Positions 10,117 to 20,351 are shown, counted from the stretch's first letter. The stretch is 64,000 nucleotides of DNA from Microbulbifer sp. VAAF005 (GCF_030012985.1 NZ_CP120233.1:124001-188000), one strand, 5' to 3'. A program made the numbers and translations. The notes: generated from the sequence alone by a model not told the origin.

Positions 10117-10941
10117 TTATTCGTCAACACCTAACGTCTTCAATTGATCTAGCCAAATTTTCCGACCAACGCGATCGTATTTGTGCACGATATTTCTCAA
10201 CTGTTGATACCTATTTTGAGGTCTAATATTTCTCGGCAATAGAGGATCAACCGCTAGTCGATGGATAGCCTCACCACCTAAGCGACATGTCTCATACAAT
10301 GTTGCGCAAACAGGTTTCCCTGAAAGAGCTTTTAGGCTATCTTCAAGAGTTTGTACAAGAGCTTCATATTCGCTATCGAGCTTCTCAACATCCCATAACT
10401 GATGAGCCCAATGGGAGGCCAGTAAATCTGGTACTTCCTGTAGTACAAAGCAATACGCACCTTCTTCGAGGCCAAGAGTTTCCAGTTCTACAGTTATTTC
10501 AGAATGAGCTAGCTTCAAATTATTAGGGCGTACCCACAATTGGTCTAGCCCAGCGGCAAAGCCATACCATTCGAGAACCATCAATGACTTCTTTCGAGTA
10601 GTACGTGATACTCCTTTGGGCAAGTGACAAGTGATCCAACTGTGATCCCAACTTTCGTAGTGAAAGGTATTTTGTTGCCAGCGATTAATAAAAGCTCGTT
10701 TCGCTAAAGCTTTTTCCGTTAAGCGGTACATGCCGCGCCCATCATGAGTAATCAGATCGCTTCCAACCAATCTATTTAACGTTACGCGAAGATTATTGGT
10801 GGAAATGTCAAATGCGTCAGATATGAACCCTAGCTGACTAGTTGAAAGCTCATGGCGCCTATTTACACCCATTAAGTCCAGTAGGACATTTTTGGGGGTA
10901 GGCTCATACGTATACTGATACATAATGATTTTAACGATCAA
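10117..10941 (-). CDS. PaaX-like transcriptional regulator
   Basis: 274 residues. The N-terminal part (about 15-85) is a winged-helix domain (LLDLMG... STSQLGFISDAFDISTNNLR VTLNRL) and the remainder matches the layout of PaaX-family regulators, which repress phenylacetate and related acyl-CoA genes by sensing CoA thioesters. Here it sits 20 bases upstream of a fatty acid desaturase, so control of that gene in response to an acyl-CoA is plausible. An alternative ATG six codons downstream (10923) is possible. It lies at the 5' end of the pair, which fits autoregulation. Confidence 0.7.
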   Translation of the reverse strand: MIVKIIMYQYTYEPTPKNVLLDLMGVNRRHELSTSQLGFISDAFDISTNNLRVTLNRLVGSDLITHDGRGMYRLTEKALAKRAFINRWQQNTFHYESWDHSWITCHLPKGVSRTTRKKSLMVLEWYGFAAGLDQLWVRPNNLKLAHSEITVELETLGLEEGAYCFVLQEVPDLLASHWAHQLWDVEKLDSEYEALVQTLEDSLKALSGKPVCATLYETCRLGGEAIHRLAVDPLLPRNIRPQNRYQQLRNIVHKYDRVGRKIWLDQLKTLGVDE

Positions 10942-11807
10942 ATCCCTGACGCGTGTTTAACTACATATTACAGACTCGAACACAACATGCAAGGTATCGT
11001 AATCTTTGCGACCTCTAAAAGGCGCCTGGATCAACGATAATAACTATCCCCGGTTGACTGGTATCGTTGCCTATTTGAGAGTTTCTTGTAATAGAGCGGT
11101 GATTTGGCGCTTTTCTCTCCCTTGGGGAGCTGGTCGGCTGGTTAGAAAAAGGGCTATATATGCTGCATTTTAACTTATACGAGATAAGCAAAGAATGCTT
11201 TTCGTTCGGCTTGTATGAGCCACGAGAGTGGCTTCTGGGTATAGGTTGAGTGCTGTTAGAAATGACTTGGAAAGTACGCTACCTCGGAATATTAGATCTC
11301 AACCCCGCCTCTGTGTGCGAATAGGTAGACTGATAAAAGTCGCCATCTTCATAGCATTATTTCTCCAATATTTGCGGCTAAGGTGAAGGAGGCCTGCTAG
11401 GGATAATAGGCTTTAGTAGGTATGTATCTTGCTTGTATGACAATTTTAGAGGGGGCATCTAGTTGCCTATCAAAACGGATAGCTGGTCGAGCGTAAGAAT
11501 TTACTGAAATAAACTTTGAGAAGAGCGGGTCAAGATCGTAATGGGTCCGAAAAAAATTTCTATTAGCCACTCGTTTCAATTGTTGTCTGTTTATTGAGTG
11601 TACCCCTAAATTGTTGGTAGGCTTAAGTGGGTATCTATAAAACAGATAATAAATATTGGTCCTGGCCACTCAAAGGCAAAGCCATCTTCAATTGTAGGCT
11701 TTAGATAAAGCTTTAGCCCCGAGTGACTATCTAATATACTGAAAGCTTTTATGCCTTGGCTAATCGCTCAATGCGGTAGGGGTTATAATTTTGCAGGTGT
11801 CTCAATT
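10942..11807. other. Long gap without a convincing gene
   Basis: 866 bases. A minus-strand frame at 11397-11669 gives 90 residues without a recognisable motif, and a small hairpin (GAGCCAC ... GTGGCTTC) lies near 11216. GTTAGAA at about 11259 and GTTATAAT at about 11781 resemble cassette core sites. The first ATG of the next frame (11751) lies in this low-complexity lead-in. I cannot assign a function to any of it. Confidence 0.35.
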
Positions 11808-12164
11808 ATGAGTGAAATAGTAAAATTTGGAGCTATTATATATGCAAAGGATATACAGGCTCTCTCCGAATTTTATTTAAAGATGTTTGACCTATCTGTG
11901 CTGCATAAAACAGATAAGCTGGTTAGTATAGGTGGGGGAGGGTTTAATGTTGTTGTACATGCCCCGCCTGAGGAAATTCCGGAGCGGAAATTTAATGCTG
12001 TTAAATTGTATATTGCAGTTGAAAGTCTTAATACTGCAAAGAGTAAAGCGGAGGGGTTGGGCGGTAAGGCTTTGAAAGGCGAATGGTCAAATTCAATTTT
12101 TAAAGTGTGTAATATAGCGGATCCTGAAGGCAATCATATTCAGCTTAGAGAATTCCTGCAGTAG
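11808..12164 (+). CDS. VOC (glyoxalase/bleomycin resistance-like) family protein
   Basis: 118 residues, one VOC module: beta-strand opening KFGAIIYAKDIQALSEFYLK and closing ADPEGNHIQLREF, the classic final metal-site strand with Glu in the last position. Such proteins bind a divalent metal and act as isomerases, dioxygenases or antibiotic-binding proteins; the substrate is unknown. ATG 11808 is preferred to 11751 because it starts exactly at the domain edge. Stand-alone plus-strand gene. Confidence 0.8.
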   Translation: MSEIVKFGAIIYAKDIQALSEFYLKMFDLSVLHKTDKLVSIGGGGFNVVVHAPPEEIPERKFNAVKLYIAVESLNTAKSKAEGLGGKALKGEWSNSIFKVCNIADPEGNHIQLREFLQ

Positions 12165-12382
12165 TGATAGGATAGGTTTCCCCTGAGATCTAAGTAAGGC
12201 GTAGCTTTAACTTTTGGTAAATTAATAGGAGAATGTTATTGTTGTTTGAAGGCTGGAGCCTTAGAAAATTATGAATATTATTTGACTGGGTTTATGTTTA
12301 TTGAGGATAGCCATTTCCTCTCAAGGCTTAGTCTTAATGTACGGCCCAGCAATACGTCGGGCAATATCATTTTGGGGTTTAG

Positions 12383-12937
12383 ATGGAATCGTTGTTAAAG
12401 GAATTAGTTTTTTTATCTTGTGATGCTCTCAAGGAGGAGGATCATTATCTTCGTGAGTCACTTTCTAATAATCAATGCTACTCATGCGATAAGACTGGGA
12501 TTCTGAGTATAAACAATGAACGATACTATCAGTTTATAATTGCAAGGTACCTGTTTAGACACTTTTCCAGAAGGATTCAGGTAGAGTATGACCTCATTGA
12601 TCTTGTTGTATTTAGGGAAGATCTCCCCTCGAAAGTAGAGGTTGCCGTGGAAATGAAGCGTTGGATGAGTTCAACAGGCAGTCCAGAAATACCAGGAATC
12701 AGAAGTGACTTTGATAAATTAAGAAAATGCGACTCATTAAAGACATTGGTTTTAATATTTTCCTCAAATCCTAAGAATGTATCAATCAAAGGTAATATTC
12801 AGTATCTCTCAAATAAAATAGATAGAGATTTAGATCCTGATCTATGGGTGTATGAATCATTTGATACAGTAGGTGGGAATGGTGCAGAAAATGTATTTTG
12901 GGTGGCAGGTTATGATCCTTTCAGTCACTCAAAATGA
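12383..12937 (+). CDS. Hypothetical protein with PD-(D/E)XK nuclease-like core
   Basis: 184 residues, no signal peptide. The middle holds a strand-turn-strand pattern YDLIDLVVF ... VEVAVEMKRW, which fits the D...ExK metal-binding core of restriction-endonuclease-like folds, preceded by a helical region with YYQFIIARYLFRHF. Many small proteins with this core in accessory DNA are defence- or competition-related, but there is no partner gene here and no domain beyond the core. ATG start with GGGGTTTAG upstream. Confidence 0.5.
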   Translation: MESLLKELVFLSCDALKEEDHYLRESLSNNQCYSCDKTGILSINNERYYQFIIARYLFRHFSRRIQVEYDLIDLVVFREDLPSKVEVAVEMKRWMSSTGSPEIPGIRSDFDKLRKCDSLKTLVLIFSSNPKNVSIKGNIQYLSNKIDRDLDPDLWVYESFDTVGGNGAENVFWVAGYDPFSHSK

Positions 12938-13272
12938 TCGGTAGTAGGATAAGATCATTACGTATCATATCACCTATAAATCTAGACTCTTGTAAAAGTA
13001 AATAATAAGCCACTCTAGCCCCCCCCCCCCAATCGTTTCGGCAGTGAGGATATAGCCTATCCTGCAGTGATGATGTATGCAGTAGTAGAAATAAGTGAAA
13101 CTGTAGGTATATAAACTATCAGCTATCCAAAAGACGCATCTAAATCAATTGCAAAATTAAAAATTTCAGGTGTAAGGGATAGTCCTCAGTATTCGAGGCC
13201 TCTGGAGTATTTGAGAAAATGCACTAGTATGGATAGTCATCAACCACTTAAACAATAAAAGGGGAAGTTAAA
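12938..13272. other. Gap with poly-C tract
   Basis: 335 bases without a credible ORF. It contains an uninterrupted run of 12 C at 13019-13030, which is unusual in this AT-rich region and could be a slippage site or an assembly-sensitive spot. Confidence 0.6.
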
Positions 13273-13965
13273 GTGGAGGTCAATTCAGATAAGTTACCCG
13301 TACATTCTGAACTTAAGAGGGCTCTCAGAGAAGTTATCAGTCAAGGAAACGGTGGATTTAATCTCAATATGTGGGCTACCGTAGTTGATAGAGATGGAGT
13401 CGTAAAAGCGGTTGTATTCTCGGGTAAAGATAGAGGAGATCAATGGCCTGGGAGCCGAGTCATTTCTGCACAAAAAGCAAATACAGCAAATTCATTCAGC
13501 CTTCCAGGTTTATCACTTTCTACAGCCAATCTGTTTTCAGCGGTTCAACCAGGCGGTAGTTTGTACGGTTTGCAGCATAGCAATCCAGTTGATACTAGCG
13601 TAGCTTATGGTGGCTCATCAAGTGAATTTGGCACAGAGAGCGACCCTATGATTGGTAAGAAGATTGGTGGGGTTAACGTATTTGGTGGCGGTTTAGCATT
13701 GTACAGTGAAGCTGGAGAGCTTCTTGGTGCTGTTGGGCTAAGTGGTGACAGTTCTTGTGCAGACCATAATATCGCATGGAAACTTCGGCATAAGCTCAAT
13801 TTGGACTATGTTCCTGCTGGCGTCAGTCCAAGCAACGATGACAACATTGTCAACGATATTGTCGATGATGTCAGTTCAAGTGGCTGGGGGCATCCCATAT
13901 GCTCGACTGAGGCTGCTGATATAGCTGCAGGTTTTTCTAAAACTCATCCGGTTAGATCTAGATGA
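13273..13965 (+). CDS. HbpS/GlcG-like (DUF336) protein
   Basis: 230 residues. The fold of heme-binding HbpS/GlcG proteins is visible as LNMWATVVDRDGVVKAVVFSG near the N-terminus, a central AQKANTANSFSLPG segment (the family's SxxKAxTAa helix), and GGLALYSEAGELLGAVGLSGD with the following SCADH. Family members bind small ligands such as heme or take part in oxidative stress responses and are often secreted; no signal peptide is visible here. The last 35 residues extend past the domain. GTG start with GGGGAAG upstream. Confidence 0.75.
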   Translation: MEVNSDKLPVHSELKRALREVISQGNGGFNLNMWATVVDRDGVVKAVVFSGKDRGDQWPGSRVISAQKANTANSFSLPGLSLSTANLFSAVQPGGSLYGLQHSNPVDTSVAYGGSSSEFGTESDPMIGKKIGGVNVFGGGLALYSEAGELLGAVGLSGDSSCADHNIAWKLRHKLNLDYVPAGVSPSNDDNIVNDIVDDVSSSGWGHPICSTEAADIAAGFSKTHPVRSR

Positions 13966-14247
13966 AAATGACCAAACACGATGCTGTAAACTTATATTTC
14001 TGGTGAAATTTTTCAAGTTAACCTATTTATTTACGATTCTTTTGAAAATAGTTTTTTCAGGTAAAACATTTAGACAGTATAACTACATTAGTGGTGAGTG
14101 CGGCAGCGCTTGGCACCAATGTGTTTCTGAAGTAGTTAGTAAGGGTGTCCAGAATTGCCGGAGTTTGATGTCAATAATTTGAGATATTCCTTCGATAAAT
14201 ACACCAGATCTTACAGAAGCTTATATTGACTCAAGTTCCGCTAATAA
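13966..14247. other. Gap with short dispersed repeat
   Basis: No gene visible. The stretch AAGGGTGTCCAGAATTGCC near 14142-14160 recurs with small changes at about 52941 and, more weakly, at 23443 and 37500. Confidence 0.4.
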
Positions 14248-14508
14248 GAAGGATGGAATCATATTGGAAAGCTGGTAACCGATGATAATAGTGAAAGTTC
14301 TATCTTTATACTTACTCAGGAGCTGCGAGAGGGGAGGTATGGTGATTATGAATGTGTTCTTTTGTTACATAAAGATAAGCTTGTTCTTGAATATTATTAT
14401 AAAAAGGGCTGAATCAACTATAACTTGTTTTATAGCCTGGCCTGGACAGACTTATATTTTGGTAACGCAATAATGGAGACGGAGTACTGCCTACAAAAGG
14501 GGGGCTAA
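14248..14508 (+). pseudogene. Broken small protein gene, unknown function
   Basis: One frame reads as protein-like sequence (IGKLVTDDNSESSIFILT, EGRYGDYECVLLLHKDKL, then after an in-frame TGA at 14410 INYNLFYSLAWTDLYFGNAI) and ends at TAA 14506. No start codon is present at the left end. Codon choice and composition look coding, so I read this as a truncated gene with a nonsense mutation. No family recognised. Confidence 0.4.
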
Positions 14509-15081
14509 CTTTTCGCTCTGAGGTAGTTAATTGTTACATTTGAATAAAATGGCAGAAGATATGTATTGGCTTATTAGTGGCTTTGTTGCGATATCTAATA
14601 AATTAATACTGGTGAAGTTGTTTAAAGTCCTCCGTGGTGATACTAACTTTAACTTCACACTTTTGATCTCAAGTTATATGGTTGAGATATTCCTCCAAGT
14701 ACTAGAATTTTAGCTTTACACAAATTCTCTCTTCAATCAATTGTCTAGTAAGCTTATATATTTATCGGGGTAGCTTTCCTGGATTGCTATCTTTATTATG
14801 TCGAAGATAGCAAAGAGAATTGGATAATATGTACATCGATCAACCTGCTAGCTTTATATTGGCTAGAGGCGAACATCTACTTGGTATGAACTAGCGGATG
14901 TATCGTACATAAATCGATTAATGTAAGTGAAACGCTTCCGCCATACGGAGTGGTGATTTTGGGTTTATATTCTGTAAAACTCTTCTTCTATTACTTTATC
15001 TATCTCAGTAGATCAATATCTCTTCGTCTAATTGGGTGCCCTAAGCCTGTAGCTCTTTGCTGATAATGAAGCTTTAAAGGG
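14509..15081. other. Gene-poor gap
   Basis: 573 AT-rich bases with no ORF that looks coding. A 60-residue plus-strand frame at 14531 has no motif, ribosome binding site or neighbours to support it. Confidence 0.4.
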
Positions 15082-16134
15082 CTACACCCCCTTAAATGAG
15101 CATGGCTTCTTATACTTCATTTCGACAGCTTTCTGTTCACGATATTGCCCGAGCAAAGAGGTGGCTATTCCTGCCATAATGATGACTCCCCCAATGATTT
15201 GAGCAAAGTTGGGGACCTCTTGCAAGATAAGAAAGGCGAAGAAGGTACCAGCAACCGGAGTGATGGCTGTCGCGATGGAGATATCAGCAGAGCTTGCACC
15301 TCCTTGAAGACCTTTAAACCATGTGATCTGCCCAAAAACGATAATGATTGCTCCGTATACAAGCATCCATACCCAGAGGAAAGGGGAAAAAAGGTCGTCA
15401 AAGTGGTTAGGGCCAAATACAGAGAGAACAATAATCGAAAAGAGGATCACTCCTGCAAGCATACGGAAAACTGAAAATACACCAATAGGAACACGATCAA
15501 GTAGTTTCCGGCTCACTTGAACGGCAATCACCCCTAAAAGTGTTGCTACCGCCGTTAAAATCTCTCCAGCTTTGGGGAGGGTTTGTAGAAATTGGTTCAC
15601 AGCTGGATTTCCAACATCCAGCATTTTCATTGTCATCTGATTTTCCATTGGGGGTTGATTCAGAGCGAAAATAGCAATAACACCTACGGTTACAATAAGT
15701 GCACCGACTATCGAGAACCCTGTAGGCCTCTCCCGGAACATTACATAAGCTAGTAGTAGTCCTAAGGGTGCATCTAGGGTTGAGATTAAAACTACATTGG
15801 TTACCTCTGTAATCATTAGGGCAATAAAGAAGAATGCGGGAGCAAGAACTCCAGACATTAAAATGAGTACAAACATGTAAAACCAGTCTTTAAAGGGGTA
15901 CTGCTTTAGAAGGTCGAGACGCCAATCTTTTCTATAAATGATAAGAAGAGTTATACCCGCCAGAAGATTTCCAGCGAATAAGAGGTTACAGAAGGAAATT
16001 GGATTGTGCCCATGAATGGGATAGTGGGCTCCAAGCTCGCCTATTTTAGCAACGACAGAGTTGGATGCGGCAAAAATAAGAATAGAAATCCACAACCAAA
16101 ATCGAGTACTTTTTACGGCGGGTTGTTTTTCCAT
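15082..16134 (-). CDS. EamA/DMT-family transporter
   Basis: 350 residues with about ten hydrophobic helices in two repeats of five, the drug/metabolite transporter (EamA) layout. The repeat starts are near residues 12 and 195. TM3-TM4 carry PAFFFIALMITEVTNVVLISTLDAPLGLLLAY, in which the helix-breaking pattern of the family's first repeat can be seen. Inner-membrane exporter of an unknown metabolite. Stands alone on the minus strand with wide gaps either side, unlike the plus-strand cassette-type genes around it. Confidence 0.85.
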   Translation of the reverse strand: MEKQPAVKSTRFWLWISILIFAASNSVVAKIGELGAHYPIHGHNPISFCNLLFAGNLLAGITLLIIYRKDWRLDLLKQYPFKDWFYMFVLILMSGVLAPAFFFIALMITEVTNVVLISTLDAPLGLLLAYVMFRERPTGFSIVGALIVTVGVIAIFALNQPPMENQMTMKMLDVGNPAVNQFLQTLPKAGEILTAVATLLGVIAVQVSRKLLDRVPIGVFSVFRMLAGVILFSIIVLSVFGPNHFDDLFSPFLWVWMLVYGAIIIVFGQITWFKGLQGGASSADISIATAITPVAGTFFAFLILQEVPNFAQIIGGVIIMAGIATSLLGQYREQKAVEMKYKKPCSFKGV

Positions 16135-16434
16135 TTGATATCCCTTGGTCGCTGCGGCATGTTCCAGTAAATTAAATTCTTCCCGGGTTAAGCATGCCCT
16201 ACTATTTGGTAACGGTGAGTGGCTTTGTCTGATGTGGACTAGTGTAGACCAATTCTAATAACTGATAGTGCTCAAAAGAAGAATGTCTATCCATGTGAAA
16301 ATACTGCATCGAATGCTTCTCAGTGTGTTAAAGCCATTCTTACTTATGTTTATGAGGTGGAAAGATTATTCCGGAATTTTGTGAGAAATATGTGATTATG
16401 AGATTTGTAGTACTGGAGGAGGGTGGAATAGTCT

Positions 16435-16573
16435 CTTACTACTGGGGTGGAAGGAAAGAATACACCGCACTCGAGACACGCTGTGAATACATCCCTGTAA
16501 GCTCCTCATCGGTATCCATGCCTCATAGGGTCCCAAGCGCGGTGTATTCTTCCCTTCTCCCTTTTTAGTAACT
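16435..16573 (+). repeat. 136-bp palindromic repeat element, copy 1
   Basis: Nearly identical, in reverse orientation, to 20581-20716. The ends of each copy are themselves inverted: GGAAGGAAAGAATACACCGC on one side, GCGGTGTATTCTTCCC on the other. The core contains CTGTGAATACATCCCTGTAA and CATGCCTCATAGGGTCCC. This is the look of a MITE/BIME-like dispersed element; similar GTGAATACATCC cores are common in marine gammaproteobacteria as far as I recall. No ORF inside. The remaining parts of 16135-16991 hold nothing I can name. Confidence 0.8.
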
Positions 16574-16991
16574 TGTGTTTCTATAAGTGGAACTCCCTAT
16601 GACAGTCCACTATATTTTAAATTAAATGTTCATGGCTATGAACTTACACCTTCTCAACACGTATAATGTAATGGGCTCTATGAGCGGCTATAAGGTAGAG
16701 AAGAATAAAGCCAAAGCTAACTGTATATTAAGATCGAGATTCTCAATATATAGCACAAGGATATTCTTCTAATATATAAAAATTAATATTGGCGATATAA
16801 GGTGGGTTGGCTGTTCGCCAATTTTTCTGGTTTTCCACTTTGGTTGTTAGTATTTGAAGTATGTTCTCGAGTGTTCAGGGTTGTATGTTTCTGAGAAGTT
16901 GCAAATTCTGATTATTGCAAAGCAAGGATTACGCTAATGCTGATAGCAATTCAGTGTGCATCTGTTATGCCTGCGTATCTATATATTTTAT

Positions 16992-17486
16992 TTAACTGCT
17001 CTTGGTAAGTCCTAACTTATTGGCGATTAGATAATCTAAGCTAAATCGACCTGGGCCAGTAGCCATTAACCAAATAAATAAAATAATATATAAGACTTGA
17101 GGTAGATAAAGAAACCAGCTCATCCAATCCAGTGGCCCAATACCTTTAGGAATAACATGTTCAATTTCGACCGTAGCGATAGCAACAATCATTGTAATCG
17201 TCAATACAATTGCGACAGGTGTTGACAAGAGTCCAACAAACAATAACAGTCCACCAAAAAATTCTATACTAGCTAAAACTATCGCCATAAATTCATGGAA
17301 AGGCATTCCTATTTCATTCATCAAATTTATAAGATCTTCATGTTTTTTGGGATCGAATAGTTTGTTATATCCAGACACTGAAAAAAATAGCCCCAGAGAT
17401 AGGCGTGCAACTAAAATGGGTATCCATTCCCAGCTGCGATCACCAATTAGTAGTTTTTTAATTAAAGGAGAGAGTTGTGTAAACAT
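16992..17486 (-). CDS. DoxX-family membrane protein
   Basis: 164 residues, four hydrophobic helices. VARLSLGLFFSVSGYNKLFDP near residue 27 is the first DoxX helix with the usual R...G..F...G..KL pattern, and ASIEFFGGLLLFVGL is the second. DoxX proteins are inner-membrane proteins linked with redox or thiol stress in some bacteria; the function here is unknown. Single minus-strand gene. Confidence 0.8.
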   Translation of the reverse strand: MFTQLSPLIKKLLIGDRSWEWIPILVARLSLGLFFSVSGYNKLFDPKKHEDLINLMNEIGMPFHEFMAIVLASIEFFGGLLLFVGLLSTPVAIVLTITMIVAIATVEIEHVIPKGIGPLDWMSWFLYLPQVLYIILFIWLMATGPGRFSLDYLIANKLGLTKSS

Positions 17487-18189
17487 ATATGTCCTCTTAC
17501 ATCCTAATTGTGAGTGCTCAGTTAAGAAGCTTCTGCACTTGAATATCTGTTTTACATTCTGTGGGTAATATTGTGTCGATATAAAATTCGTGAGCCTCGT
17601 AATTGTGCCTAAAATAATTATCAGGAAGTTAACATTTCAGATGTATGTGTAATGAGTGTTACGGGTGATTCATCGGCCAAAGGTGGAATATGTACTGATA
17701 ACTTCTAATGGCCAGTCCAGCTAGATACCCATATTTGAACCAGGCTGAGATAGAACCACCTAAAAGCAGGGTAGACACGTAATGACTCATTAACCCTCAA
17801 ACATCTTAGTCCAGCTAGATGTCGGGGCAAGTCAAATTGAATACTGACCTTTGAAATTGCGCCATATGATAGGCGGCGAACAGTTTGATAGCTCTCCTTT
17901 AAGTCTCCACGCAAGAGTACCTTGCGTGCTGTTTCTTCCTTCTTACGGTTAGGTTTCGCCTGAAAATGAGGATGATAATGGCGTCGGAAAATCTGGGGGA
18001 AGTTGTAATAAAAAAGACATGTTAGTGATGAGGAACATACAATGAAAACATACGCCGATACCTTTGATGTAGGTTCGCCAATTCAAAGAAACTCAAGCGG
18101 CTCTGAATTAAAGAGCTCGCTTGCCCTTGTCGTGTCATTAATGACTTTCATTGATAACTACTGATGCGCACATGGGCCCTGCACAGCAA
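17487..18189. other. Gene-poor gap with an unassigned minus-strand frame
   Basis: A minus-strand frame at 17705-17914 reads 69 residues (KESYQTVRRLSYGAISKVS...) without a start signal or known motif. A 40-residue plus-strand frame starting at 18042 has GAGGAAC upstream but no similarity that I recognise. Either may be a gene remnant; neither is called. Confidence 0.3.
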
Positions 18190-18400
18190 CACTAAGGGGT
18201 TTGGTGATAGAGGCGTCAATTTTGCTTGACTTCCATTCGAGTTGGTTGTAGCGCTGGAGCATTCGTACCAATGTACAGGCCCCTTCTGAGTTACTGTTTT
18301 AAGGGCACATGCTTGCTAGTGATCGCCAAGTAGTGGATGAAGATGTCATGGCGGTAACTAGCTCTTTGTAGTGGGGCAGGTCGGTGGGCGATATGGCAAG
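18190..18400 (-). pseudogene. csrA remnant R1
   Basis: On the minus strand the translation gives LYIGTNA and, after a short gap, MEVKQN, aligning with [18 protein letters not shown] of the intact csrA genes at 52-57 kb. Flanking bases to the right (GGGGCAGGTCGGTGGGC) resemble the csrA leader. Heavily mutated; the weakest of the remnants. Confidence 0.45.
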
Positions 18401-18642
18401 AAGGTAGGAGCTAAATAAGCGATGAAAGTCTTCTTTGGTGGCAGAATTATGAAGTCTTGAACACAAAATTTCTCTTAATCATGGCCTAATCAAGCTACAA
18501 TGTGGCGTTCTAAAGGTAGTTGGCACATGGAGGCTGGTTTTGTTCCTATTTGTATCTCACCAAATACAATAGATAACCAGGCCATGCAACGGATCGGTCT
18601 AGTGAGATCGGCGATAATGTATTGTGTAGAGTTCAGAGGATT

Positions 18643-18915
18643 ATGAGTAGTAAATTGATTGTAATGGCCATATTCATGGCTGTATGCGGGGTAGGGTGTG
18701 CTAGCCAAGAGGATCTGCTTAATGCCGAGCTTTGGTCCGGTGATCCATATGTAAATATTCCTAGTAGCGGTGGAGCTACCCAGGATTTAGGAAAAACGCC
18801 TCGAGCTAAAATGCTGGAGCAACGAGAGACTGATTTACAGGGAAAGAGTAAATTGTCAAAAGATCAAGTCCTTAATCATTTAATTTTGGGTGAAGATGGG
18901 AAGATCAATTTTTAG
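18643..18915 (+). CDS. Small lipoprotein, unknown function
   Basis: 90 residues. The first 20 form a lipoprotein signal: positive start, hydrophobic core VMAIFMAV and lipobox GVGC, after which the mature protein would be lipid-anchored on Cys-19. The rest is polar with no recognised domain. ATG 18643 is chosen over an upstream frame start because AGAGGA lies directly before it and the signal peptide begins there. Stand-alone plus-strand gene. Confidence 0.7.
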   Translation: MSSKLIVMAIFMAVCGVGCASQEDLLNAELWSGDPYVNIPSSGGATQDLGKTPRAKMLEQRETDLQGKSKLSKDQVLNHLILGEDGKINF

Positions 18916-19389
18916 CTTAATTCCAGTAACACTCAAAGTGTGGGGCCTCCTGTAATTCCGGTACAAGACCATTGAAGTCATTTCGGCCACAAAAAACTGG
19001 GCTCCACAAGACAGGCTACACGTTGGACTGGTAGCGATTTGCAGTGGCAGTAGCTTTAGGGGAATTGGGTGGCGCTTGGTGAGTTCCTGTTGAGCTTGCC
19101 CCTGCTAATTGGGCAGAAGTAATAAATTTTGAGCCTGAGTCTCTTCATGGAAGGGCAATACTACTTGCGTATGGGGCGAGAGCCATACAAAGAGAGACTT
19201 TAATATCGTATTTTAACCAAATGATTACCCGGGGTAGCCGACAATCGAACCATAAAGTACGGCGGTACCAGCTGGCCGGCCTGCTAGGATATAGATCTTA
19301 TTCTAGCTATCTACATCGCTTTTACTGAGCCTACGATATTTTTTACCTGTGGCTGGTTATGCTGAAGTCAGCACGATAATCATGGCCTA
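18916..19389. other. Gap without a gene
   Basis: The sequence TTTCGGCCACAAA at about 18978 recurs at about 29913, in both cases shortly after or before a cassette-type gene. No ORF of weight. Confidence 0.35.
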
Positions 19390-19535
19390 ACATTTCTTGC
19401 CACTTCCTGCTTCTCATTCCTTTTAGGCCTCTTCACCGTGGGTGGGGATAGGCTTGAGGGATGAGTGCTTATCTTTACTTTTAGTCTTTCACCGAATTTG
19501 ATCCGGTTTCGCTAATCTGGTATGCGGGGGGGGGG
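19390..19535 (-). pseudogene. csrA remnant R2
   Basis: Minus-strand translation gives ERLKVKISTHPSSLSP, matching the [19 protein letters not shown] part of csrA. At the DNA level, GTGCTTATCTTTACTTTTAG and CCTCTTCACCGTGGGTGGGG correspond to the csrA segments GATGCCTATCTTTACTTGAT and TCTCTTCACGATGGACGGGG. A run of ten G (19526-19535) closes it. Confidence 0.6.
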
Positions 19536-19739
19536 CAGCTAGTTTACAGTCTTCTGGTTCTAAGTGGTACGTAAGCACTAATTATTGAGAAGGCTTTGTA
19601 AGGAGCTCCTTGGGTTAACTGTGAGTCGCTAGTAACAATAAAAGGATACTAATTTGGAGGAGGTAAGTGACTCGCAGTATCAAAAAAAGTTTCCGGTTTT
19701 AAGCGTAGCCTCCTTTACCGCAAGTTTTCTATCGTTCTA

Positions 19740-20351
19740 CTTTGTGTGATTCTCACTTCACTGATTCCTCGCTACTCACAAAGAGTGAACCCTTCGATCC
19801 TGTTGCTCATGAAATATTGTATTTAGGTTGGTATATTTTATTTTGTATCCAACCCCTTTTGGTTTTCTCGAGAAAATTCGCCATCCATAGGAAGCCTGGG
19901 TACGTGAGTGTTTTGCTCTTTGTTTTAGATGGTTAGTGGTATTGAGATGATGCCTGGAATTATGGATTTTCCAAATCCGCTGAAGCAAAGTCTATTTTGA
20001 GAAATTTTACACAAAATTATTTTCTTTGCTGTATTCTATATCTTGGGAGTGATTTATAGGTGTAGCTTGTACTCGCATAAGTACTTTATGTTTTTTGCTT
20101 CTTTAAGAATGATTCCTGCTTCTGCAATTAGAATTCCCTTTTGCCCCATAACTCCCATTGATGGGAGTGCATTTACTCTTCTATGCACATATGGACCGCT
20201 ACTTATACCAGTCATTATTGATCGGCTGAAGTTTGAAGTCGTACATCCAGTTCTAAAGAGGGCGATTCCGATATGTTTGGTCACACAAGTTATTTTCACA
20301 GTGGTTTTACCAACAACAGGTATAGGGGAGGCAATATTCACGCTTACGTAA
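19740..20351 (+). pseudogene. Broken multi-pass membrane protein gene (DUF2306-like layout)
   Basis: Pieces from different frames join into one membrane protein: HEILYLGWYILFCIQPLLVF and FAIHRKPGYVSVLLFVL, then after a frameshift near 19929 VVSGIEMMPGIMDFPNPLKQ, an in-frame stop, FFAVFYILGVIYR, and SHKYFMFFASLRMIPASAIR. The order of an HR-LG loop, a helix, then a second H-rich loop after a FYxxGV helix is the same as in the DUF2306-type protein at 23561-24388. At least one frameshift and one stop: not functional. An intact frame covers only the last 102 residues. Confidence 0.6.

Noticed and set aside
15145..15474. 109-residue plus-strand ORF
   Set aside because: Shadow of the EamA transporter gene on the other strand; composition is extremely polar.
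17705..17914. 69-residue minus-strand ORF
   Set aside because: Reads partly like protein, but lacks a start signal, any known motif and coding context; left uncalled.
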